A stretch of DNA of 12,068 bases from Planctomycetia bacterium (GTDB lineage: Bacteria; Planctomycetota; Phycisphaerae; Phycisphaerales; SM1A02), in assembly GCA_005799475.1 (NCBI GenBank), contig SYGQ01000215.1, forward strand, positions 1 to 12,068, written 5' to 3'. The first letter of the stretch is position 1. The number at the start of each line of letters is the position of its first letter. This document shows positions 6,758 to 12,068 of this stretch, in pieces. The notes below the pieces were generated by a model. It did no database searches, was not told the DNA's origin, and saw only the letters and a program-made list of their open reading frames with translations. The position numbers and the translations under genes were made by a program.

Positions 6758-8407
6758 GTGACGACCGTCTACCTCGAGACCTTCGGATGCCAGATGAACG
6801 AGCTCGACAGCGAACTCGTGCACGGGCAACTCGCGACGCTCGGGTACGAGTTCGTGAGTTCGGCGAACGCCGCACAGGTGCTGCTCTACAACACTTGCTC
6901 CGTGCGCGAGCAGGCCGAGCAGAAGGCACTCAGCCGAATTGGAATCGTCGGCATGCGGAAAAAGGCGGGGGAACGCCTCATCCTCGGCGTCATCGGGTGC
7001 ATGGCTGAACGGGATGGCCTCGACCTGTTCCGCCGCCACCCGCAGGTCGACTTTCTCTGCGGGCCAGGCGAGCTCGATCGCGTACCGCAACTGGTTGACT
7101 CCGCGATGCGATCGCTCATGGCAGATCCCTCTGCGGCGCTGCCGCGGCCGAGCCAGCACGATCGCGCCGCTCTTGCGGGCAACAAGAGCCGACGGACGGC
7201 CACACTGGCGGCGGCCGAGGACGGCCTTGAGGCGCTCGACCTCTCCCGTGCGTTCGACCCCATCGCCTCGGGAAGACCCGCGCACACCGCGTTCGTCAGG
7301 ATCACGCGCGGATGCAACAAGTTCTGCACCTATTGCGTCGTTCCCAGCACACGCGGCGCGGAGATTCACCGACCTCCGCAACACATCATCGACGAGTGCC
7401 GACGGCTCGTCGATCATGGAGCGAAGGAGGTCACGCTGCTCGGTCAGACGGTGAATCACTATCGCTACCAACACGGAAGTGCCGTGACGATCGCAGGGCT
7501 CGAGACAGCCCAGGTCGGACCTGGGTTGTCAGCATTCCGTGCCGCGCCGACAGCGCGAACGACCACATTCGCCGATCTCCTGCGACGCATCCATGAGGAG
7601 GTCCCGGAGCTCCCACGACTGCGGTTCGTCACGAGCTACCCGCGCGACTTCGGTGACGACATCCTCGATTGCATGCGCGATTCACCGCGCATTTGCCGGT
7701 ACTTGCATGCACCGGCACAGAGTGGATCTGACCGCATTCTGAAGTTGATGAACCGGGGCTACACCGTCAGCGAGTACATCGACTTCGTTGACCGCGCGTT
7801 CGCACATCTCCCGGACGCATCGCTCGCTGGGGACTTCATCGTCGGGTTCCCCACCGAGACCGACGACGACTTCGAGGCGACCTGCGCACTCGTTCGCCGC
7901 CTTCCGTTCAAGAACAACTTCATCTTCAAGTACTCGCCACGACCCGGAACGGCCGCCATCACTCGCTTCGCCGACGATGTCCCTGATGCGGTGAAGCGAG
8001 CGAGAAACAACGCGCTATTGGCCGTGCAAGGCGAAGCAACCGCTCGAGTTCACCAGCGTCTCATCGGGACTACTCATTCGGTCCTCTTTCATGAGGTGCG
8101 ATCCAGGAAGGGTCCGCGGAGAGACTCGAACCTGTTTAGTCCTATAAGCGTGAACGGCCAGTCCATCGACGACCAACATGCGGCCAACCCACAATCAGCC
8201 GACCACTGGCAAGCCATCGGAAGGACCCAAGGCGACATCATTGTTGCTGTTTCATCCACTAATGCGCAGATATTCTCTGATTTTGTGGGATCGTTGCGCC
8301 AGGTGGTCATTTCTAGTGCCGATTCACTCCTCGTCCACGGGGACCTTGTCGACGCCGCCGCCACAATGACCAGCCGGCTACCGAGTGAAATTGGTCGTCG
8401 GAACTGA
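6758..8407 (+). CDS. miaB: MiaB, tRNA A37 methylthiotransferase (radical SAM)
   Basis: MiaB adds the 2-methylthio group to N6-isopentenyladenosine-37 of tRNAs reading UNN codons, using two 4Fe-4S clusters and S-adenosylmethionine. The N-terminal domain has the three cluster cysteines in TFGCQMNE (Cys11), YNTCSVR (Cys47) and IGCMAE (Cys81). The radical SAM motif CNKFCTYC has Cys186, 190 and 193, followed by VVPSTRGAEIHRP, the MiaB-type signature. LLGQTVNHY, SYPRDF, HAPAQSGSDRILKLMNRGY and DFIVGFPTETDDDF also fit. The protein has 549 residues against roughly 440-475 usually. Extra sequence lies near 140-172, 245-273 and 451-484, plus a C-terminal tail. The last insert splits the TRAM domain, whose second half (AIGRTQGDIIVAV) is still recognisable. 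The GTG start fits the family N-terminus but has only a weak Shine-Dalgarno. It is divergent from ftsW across 71 bases. Confidence 0.93.
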   Translation: MTTVYLETFGCQMNELDSELVHGQLATLGYEFVSSANAAQVLLYNTCSVREQAEQKALSRIGIVGMRKKAGERLILGVIGCMAERDGLDLFRRHPQVDFLCGPGELDRVPQLVDSAMRSLMADPSAALPRPSQHDRAALAGNKSRRTATLAAAEDGLEALDLSRAFDPIASGRPAHTAFVRITRGCNKFCTYCVVPSTRGAEIHRPPQHIIDECRRLVDHGAKEVTLLGQTVNHYRYQHGSAVTIAGLETAQVGPGLSAFRAAPTARTTTFADLLRRIHEEVPELPRLRFVTSYPRDFGDDILDCMRDSPRICRYLHAPAQSGSDRILKLMNRGYTVSEYIDFVDRAFAHLPDASLAGDFIVGFPTETDDDFEATCALVRRLPFKNNFIFKYSPRPGTAAITRFADDVPDAVKRARNNALLAVQGEATARVHQRLIGTTHSVLFHEVRSRKGPRRDSNLFSPISVNGQSIDDQHAANPQSADHWQAIGRTQGDIIVAVSSTNAQIFSDFVGSLRQVVISSADSLLVHGDLVDAAATMTSRLPSEIGRRN

Positions 8408-8417
8408 AGGCAATTCC

Positions 8418-8445
8418 TTGACTGCATCCGATCGGGGGTTAGGTT
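8418..8445 (+). promoter_or_regulatory. Weak sigma-70-like promoter candidate
   Basis: TTGACT (8418-8423), 16 bases, then TAGGTT (8440-8445). The -35 matches five of six consensus bases, the -10 only three. It sits in the 120-base gap between miaB and the first PEP-CTERM-like gene, which otherwise shows no clear terminator. Confidence 0.22.
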
Positions 8446-8527
8446 GAGACTATTGGGGGGTCGGCTAAGGGATGCGTTGAACTCCTGTTTCGCTCCCTAG
8501 TTCCCTTGTTTCGAAAGGATTGAAGAA

Positions 8528-9187
8528 ATGAAGTCCCTTTCCCTACTCGTGGGCGCTTCTGCGCTCATCGCGACTTCGGCTGCTGATGCCACCTTCGTTC
8601 GTTGGGATGTCGTTTCCGTCGGCACCGTTGCCGGCCGCGACATCTATCAACTCTGGGGTGTGTTCGACAGCCCAAGCAATGTCATGCTCAATGTCCTCCA
8701 GCATGACATCGTTTCAGGCACCATGAATGCGCAGCACACCGACGCGTATGTCGATGACTCCAGCGTGTCCTCAGGCCACTGGAACGCGTCGTACACGAGT
8801 GCCAGCACTGCCGCGACCTCGAACCAGTACCGCGACTCGTATGTGACGATCTCCGGCAAGACCGGCGCGCAGTCGCAGACCGCGCTTGACCCGAGCTTCG
8901 GCACGGGTGCGAGCATGTCGGCCGTTCCGTACCACGCGGGTTGGTACACCTCGAATCCGTCTGCTCCGATTGTCGTCGGCGCGACCTTGCGCATGAAGTT
9001 CATGCAGATCGCACTGGTTGCTGGCGATGCGGGCTACACGGCTCATGTCGGCATCGGCTACAAGGCCAGCACGGCGACCACGACCCCGCAGTGGGGTTGG
9101 GGCAACTACACCGTCGGCGTCCCTGCGCCAGGTGCCGTTGCACTCCTCGGACTCGCTGGTTTGGTCAGCCGCCGTCGGCGAGCCTGA
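8528..9187 (+). CDS. Secreted protein with PEP-CTERM-like anchor, paralogue of the next gene
   Basis: The 219-residue product has a clear signal peptide (MKSLSLLVGASALIATSAADA, cleavage likely near residue 21) and a C-terminal sorting-type tail: VPAPGA at 198-203, a short hydrophobic stretch to about 213, then RRRR at 215-218. This is the layout of PEP-CTERM signals handled by exosortases, with PAPGA in place of VPEP. The body has few charges, many Ser/Thr and no catalytic motif. It aligns over most of its length with the next gene, sharing SGTM, DSYVTISGK, AGWY and MKFMQIA at matching positions, so the two are probably diverged duplicates. A Shine-Dalgarno-like AAAGGA lies just ahead of the ATG. 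A strong terminator follows. It is probably a cell-surface or matrix protein; function unknown. Confidence 0.85.
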   Translation: MKSLSLLVGASALIATSAADATFVRWDVVSVGTVAGRDIYQLWGVFDSPSNVMLNVLQHDIVSGTMNAQHTDAYVDDSSVSSGHWNASYTSASTAATSNQYRDSYVTISGKTGAQSQTALDPSFGTGASMSAVPYHAGWYTSNPSAPIVVGATLRMKFMQIALVAGDAGYTAHVGIGYKASTATTTPQWGWGNYTVGVPAPGAVALLGLAGLVSRRRRA

Positions 9188-9256
9188 ATCCGACTCGGTC
9201 CTATAACAACACCAACCTCTGGTAGGTTGGGTTGAAAGAACTAGGTAAGTGAACCT

Positions 9257-9291
9257 TACCGCCGCCATTGAAAAATGGCGGCGGTATTTTT
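9257..9291 (+). terminator. Rho-independent terminator after the first PEP-CTERM-like gene
   Basis: A perfect 13-base-pair stem (TACCGCCGCCATT, 9257-9269, with 9274-9286) closes a GAAA tetraloop and is followed by five T. It lies about 70 bases after the stop codon at 9185-9187. Confidence 0.92.
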
Positions 9292-9426
9292 CGCTTGTGA
9301 CTTGTATGACGGAGAATCTGAGACAACATCGGACTAGTTCGGTGTCGCTTCACCGCGGCCTCGACAACTGGATGGAAGAGAATTGAGTCCGCCGCTGGCG
9401 GCTCGTTGGAGATGGAAAGGGAAAAG

Positions 9427-10095
9427 ATGGCTTCAAACAACCAATCCTGTTCTGTGGTTGCTGTTGCACTAGCTGCGATCGCCGCAACCTCCGCCGAAGC
9501 TGGACTCGCGTCGGTTGTGGTTCTCGCTCCAACTGCTCAGGTTCAAGGGCGTTGGGTCTGGAGCGTGTATCTGTCCTTCACGGAAAGCAACGACAGACTC
9601 GTCGGCGTCAACGGATTCCAGTTGACCGGAGGAACCATGGCGGGGGTGCAGCACCGAGACTATGGGTCTGGAACCTGGAACCCCGCTTGGAACTACGTCG
9701 ATTCGCCGTCGTGGTCGGGCAGCGACTCGTGGGTCTCGATCGACGGAAAGCACCTATCGACCGACGAAAACACACTTCTCGGGTGGCCAGGGGGCGGATC
9801 GACGATCCCTAACGGCGCTGGTTGGTCACAGCAGATTTCGACTTCGGGCGGCGCGAGCCCGTACAACGATCTCTCCGTGCCCGGGTCCCACGAAATCAAG
9901 ATCATGCAGATTGCTGGCTCAACGCTGGCACCCGGATCGTTCGCCTTCAGGTTCTCGGTGAATGTGGACTGGCGGGAGACGACGAACACCGCAATCCAGT
10001 CGACGCCAGTGACTGTCGCGATCCCGGGGCCTGGTGCTTCGGTCCTTTGCACACTCCTCACCCTTGCAGCGGGTGGCCGGCGCCGACGGCGCTAA
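9427..10095 (+). CDS. Secreted protein with PEP-CTERM-like anchor, paralogue of the previous gene
   Basis: The 222-residue product has a signal peptide with hydrophobic core at about 9-20 (SVVAVALAAIAA) and probable cleavage after AEA at 23-25. The C-terminal tail is IPGPGA at 199-204, a hydrophobic stretch to about 215 and five Arg, a variant PEP-CTERM-like signal. Shared blocks with the preceding gene are GGTM (68-71), SDSWVSIDGK (99-108), AGWS (131-134) and IKIMQIAG (157-164), in the same order and spacing. Trp is frequent (GTWNPAWNY). I chose ATG 9427 because AAGG lies a few bases before it and the signal peptide begins cleanly; ATG 9412 or TTG 9406 would add five or seven charged residues. 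It is flanked by terminators on both sides, so probably transcribed alone. Function unknown; a surface role is inferred. Confidence 0.83.
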   Translation: MASNNQSCSVVAVALAAIAATSAEAGLASVVVLAPTAQVQGRWVWSVYLSFTESNDRLVGVNGFQLTGGTMAGVQHRDYGSGTWNPAWNYVDSPSWSGSDSWVSIDGKHLSTDENTLLGWPGGGSTIPNGAGWSQQISTSGGASPYNDLSVPGSHEIKIMQIAGSTLAPGSFAFRFSVNVDWRETTNTAIQSTPVTVAIPGPGASVLCTLLTLAAGGRRRRR

Positions 10096-10129
10096 CGCGG
10101 CGCAAATCTGAATTACTTCTGCACTCGCG

Positions 10130-10166
10130 CCGCGCCGCCGACACAATCGGCGGCGCGGGGTTTTTT
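10130..10166 (+). terminator. Rho-independent terminator after the second PEP-CTERM-like gene
   Basis: A perfect 12-base-pair, very GC-rich stem (CCGCGCCGCCGA, 10130-10141, with 10147-10158) has the loop CACAA. GG and six T follow. It begins 35 bases after the stop codon. Confidence 0.92.
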
Positions 10167-10181
10167 GTGCAACCCCGTGCC

Positions 10182-10216
10182 CCATCGCGCAATGGCGACA
10201 AGCGATGGCTTTTTTT
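10182..10216 (+). terminator. Possible second, weaker terminator
   Basis: CCATCGC (10182-10188) pairs exactly with GCGATGG (10202-10208) around a 13-base loop. One C and seven T (10210-10216) follow. The stem is short, so this may be a backup terminator or chance. The downstream TAAAAT (10216-10221) also resembles a -10 element, so the T run may instead belong to a promoter. Confidence 0.35.
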
Positions 10217-10221
10217 AAAAT
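10193..10221 (+). promoter_or_regulatory. Promoter candidate for the dockerin-type gene
   Basis: TAAAAT (10216-10221) matches five of six -10 bases. The -35 at the right distance (TGGCGA, 10193-10198) is poor. This would give a leader of about 125 bases that includes an inverted repeat (TCGCCCC/GGGGCGA, 10235-10250). Weakly supported and overlapping the second terminator candidate. Confidence 0.25.
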
Positions 10222-10353
10222 CTCATGGATCAACTCGCCCCACGGGGCGAAACTGGATTATTGTTCGCTGTCGTTTCGACTCATTAGCTAGTTCCACCCT
10301 CGCGATGGCCCGCGGACGCCGTTGGTCTCGCCCCACCCCACGGAGAGATACCT

Positions 10354-11784
10354 GTGAAGATTGGAACCCTGATCGGCTCGCTCGGGTTGACCGGACTTGC
10401 CGTGTTCGTTGGCCAGATGGATGCCACAGCCCTACCCGGCGACGGTGGCGACGGTGGTGTCGCCGCCGGTCCCGATGTCATCGTCGGCACGATGCAGAAC
10501 ATCTCGGCCTACGGCCAAGGCGTTTGGAACACCGTGACCTATGTCGCGTACGCGGTGGGCACTACGAGTTGCAACATCGGTAATCAGCAACTTCAGTGGC
10601 AGCCCAATCCGAGCAATCAGCACCCCGTCATCCCGCAGAACATGTACCGCGTGAAGAACGGCGTACTCCAACAGATCGGCCAGAGCTGGGTGAAGCACGG
10701 ATTCTGCGCCTTGCAGGGAACGCTCTGCGGAGCTTGCACCCCCGCGGGCGGCGGATGCCCGACCGTACTCGGAATCGGATGCTCGGATCCGTACGAGTCG
10801 AGCCTCAACGGCGGCCAGAGCGACCTCAAGAGCCGTTACGGCATCAATGCATCGACCGGCTACTACTCGGGGACCTATGCCGATCCTTCGATCCCGACGG
10901 GCTATCCGAGCGCGATTCGTGAGCGCGTCACGGTGCCGAAGAACGATCTCGACCCGACAATGAATGCGGGCGCGGCGTACTTCGTCGAGTGCCAGTATGT
11001 GCACCCAGCTGATGCATCGAACAACAACGACAACAACAACGCGTCGTACCGCCGGATCAATGTCGGCACGAGCTACTCGACCAGTTCCGGCTACCCGCTC
11101 ACCTTCAATGGAGCAACGGTGCAGCAGGTTCCCGCGATCTATGCGTGGCAGGCCATTCACTCGGATACCGCCATCCGTGAATACGATGTCGTCGGCGATG
11201 GCCGCTTCATTGTGGCTTCGCGCGCCTTCCAGAACACGAACGGGACTTGGCACTACGCCTACGCCGTCCAGAACCTCAACAGCGACCGCAACGGCGGATC
11301 GTTCTCGGTGCCCCTTGCGACTGGCGTCGTCGTGACAAATGCGAAGCACTCGCACCCCTTCAACCACTCGGGCGATCCGTACACCAACACGCAGTGGACT
11401 CCAACGATCACGAGCAGCGCGATCACATTTGCCTGTGAAGCCAACACCAACACGCAGGCCAACTGCGTGCGTTGGGCGACGATTCACACCTTTGAGTTTG
11501 ATGCCAATTCGGCCCCGACGGATGCATCGCAGACCATGACACTTGGGATTTGGAAGGCGCCGACGGGCACGAGCCCAGCGACTTCAATCAGCGTCCTCGG
11601 CAAGATTCCAACGCCCGTCGCGCCACCTTGCGCCGCCGCTGATTACGACTGCGATGGCGTCGTCAACGCATCGGACCTCTCGGCGCTCCTTGGCTGCTGG
11701 GGCGCCGCTTGCGGCGATGCCAATTCCGACGGCACGACGAACGGCCAGGATCTTTCGATTCTGTTCTCGTCGTGGACGCCCTGA
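10354..11784 (+). CDS. Secreted protein with C-terminal dockerin-type calcium loops
   Basis: The 476-residue product starts at GTG 10354, seven bases after a GGAGAG ribosome binding site. The N-terminus is a signal peptide (IGTLIGSLGLTGLAVFVGQ), with cleavage likely near DATA at 23-26. The large middle part belongs to no named family I can state; notable blocks are TSCNIGNQQLQW, NQHPVIPQNMYR, CALQGTLCGACTPAGGGC and GIGCSDPYESSLNGGQ, with several Cys suggesting disulfides. An Asn-rich tract SNNNDNNNAS is coded by repeated AAC. The C-terminus has two dockerin type I-like loops: DYDCDGVVNASD (430-441) followed by LSALLGCWG, and DANSDGTTNGQD (455-466) followed by LSILFSSW. Such loops bind calcium; in planctomycetes they occur on secreted proteins without cellulosomes, so the partner is unknown. 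A terminator follows closely. Confidence 0.85.
   Translation: MKIGTLIGSLGLTGLAVFVGQMDATALPGDGGDGGVAAGPDVIVGTMQNISAYGQGVWNTVTYVAYAVGTTSCNIGNQQLQWQPNPSNQHPVIPQNMYRVKNGVLQQIGQSWVKHGFCALQGTLCGACTPAGGGCPTVLGIGCSDPYESSLNGGQSDLKSRYGINASTGYYSGTYADPSIPTGYPSAIRERVTVPKNDLDPTMNAGAAYFVECQYVHPADASNNNDNNNASYRRINVGTSYSTSSGYPLTFNGATVQQVPAIYAWQAIHSDTAIREYDVVGDGRFIVASRAFQNTNGTWHYAYAVQNLNSDRNGGSFSVPLATGVVVTNAKHSHPFNHSGDPYTNTQWTPTITSSAITFACEANTNTQANCVRWATIHTFEFDANSAPTDASQTMTLGIWKAPTGTSPATSISVLGKIPTPVAPPCAAADYDCDGVVNASDLSALLGCWGAACGDANSDGTTNGQDLSILFSSWTP
11020..11040 (+). repeat. AAC trinucleotide tract inside the dockerin-type gene
   Basis: (AAC)3 GAC (AAC)3 codes for NNNDNNN. It is short and in frame, so a change of copy number would only alter the length of an Asn linker. 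Confidence 0.8.
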
Positions 11785-11809
11785 GAAGCAACCCATTCGA
11801 TTGACTCGA

Positions 11810-11837
11810 ACGGCCCGGCACTTGCCGGGCCGTTTTT
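11810..11837 (+). terminator. Rho-independent terminator after the dockerin-type gene
   Basis: ACGGCCCGGC (11810-11819) pairs perfectly with 11824-11833 around the loop ACTT. A run of five T (11833-11837) starts at the last stem base. It begins 26 bases after the stop codon. Confidence 0.92.
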
Positions 11838-11850
11838 CATGGGGAATTCG

Positions 11851-11878
11851 TTGCGCCAGGGCGAAGGTGGACTATATT
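11851..11878 (+). promoter_or_regulatory. Promoter candidate for the gene at the right edge
   Basis: TTGCGC (11851-11856), 16 bases, then TATATT (11873-11878). The -10 matches five of six consensus bases. It directly follows the terminator of the previous gene and lies so close to the ATG at 11884 that transcription would begin at or next to the start codon. Confidence 0.45.
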
Positions 11879-11883
11879 TCGGC

Positions 11884-12068
11884 ATGCTGACCCCCCGCGC
11901 ACAGCGCCGTGCAGGCGTCGTCTCGCTGTCCGTTGTAGTCCTGGGCACACTCGCCGTTCTTCACGCGAGTGCCGTCACGCCACCCCGAACGGCGGTGCGC
12001 GCAGAGGAAGGCGTGCGCGTGATTGCTGAACTCTCACGGTTCGACTCGTTTGCGCCAGTGCTACCGAC
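11884..12068 (+). CDS. Exported or membrane-anchored protein, N-terminal part only
   Basis: The frame is open from ATG 11884 to the window edge (61 complete codons), so the gene is cut by the window and not visibly broken. The N-terminus MLTPRAQRRAG is basic and is followed by a strongly hydrophobic segment, VVSLSVVVLGTLAVLHASAV, at residues 12-31. This is a signal peptide or single membrane anchor, with possible cleavage near HASA. The visible remainder (TPPRTAVRAEEGVRVIAELSRFDSF) has no recognisable domain. No Shine-Dalgarno precedes the ATG, and a promoter-like sequence ends five bases upstream, so the message could be leaderless. High GC at third positions supports real coding. Function unknown. 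Confidence 0.6.
   Translation, partial: MLTPRAQRRAGVVSLSVVVLGTLAVLHASAVTPPRTAVRAEEGVRVIAELSRFDSFAPVLP

Noticed and set aside
8103..8185. Minus-strand tRNA suggested by GGTTCGAGTCTCTCCGCGG, which resembles a T-loop and acceptor end
   Set aside because: The T-stem does not pair, and no matching 5' acceptor strand or anticodon arm is found upstream on that strand. The stretch is in frame inside miaB. It could at most be a tRNA-like scrap within the insert.
10432..11487. Minus-strand open frame of 351 codons opposite the dockerin-type gene
   Set aside because: Val/Arg-rich product without motifs. The plus strand has a signal peptide, dockerin loops and a matching terminator.

Overview
The window is about 12 kb of GC-rich (roughly 60-65%) bacterial chromosome. 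It most resembles a planctomycete of the Phycisphaerae type. Three things suggest this: a DUF2231 / planctomycete-type cytochrome c / leucine-rich-repeat fusion, secreted proteins with variant PEP-CTERM tails (PAPGA or PGPGA, a hydrophobic stretch, then an Arg cluster), and a dockerin-like C-terminus on a non-cellulosomal secreted protein. The assignment rests on recalled family signatures, not a database search.

Region 1 (1-2790, + strand): two tightly spaced genes for secreted proteins of unknown function. The first (84-1013) has a near-perfect Shine-Dalgarno sequence. The second (1021-2790) has its Shine-Dalgarno overlapping the stop codon of the first.

Region 2 (2787-6686, - strand): an envelope operon, ftsW - murG - DUF2231/cytochrome/LRR gene. 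ftsW and murG are the SEDS glycosyltransferase and the lipid II synthase of septal peptidoglycan synthesis. The third gene is a membrane-anchored heme protein and not the murC often found there. The operon ends convergently against region 1, and the two stop codons share the palindrome CTAG. An 18-bp palindrome just before the preferred murG start can mask its Shine-Dalgarno sequence.

Region 3 (6758-8407, + strand): miaB, divergent from ftsW across 71 bp. It encodes the tRNA methylthiotransferase, enlarged by insertions and with an unusual, less GC-rich C-terminal TRAM region.

Region 4 (8408-11837, + strand): three separate secreted-protein genes, each followed by a strong intrinsic terminator. 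Two are divergent tandem paralogues with PEP-CTERM-like tails. The third is a 476-residue protein ending in two dockerin-type calcium loops.

Region 5 (11884-12068): the first 61 codons of another exported or membrane-anchored protein, cut by the window edge, with a promoter-like sequence almost touching its start codon.

I found no rRNA or tRNA gene, CRISPR array, insertion sequence or phage gene. The core genes are ordinary in function. The less-explored content is the set of secreted proteins and the junction architecture.
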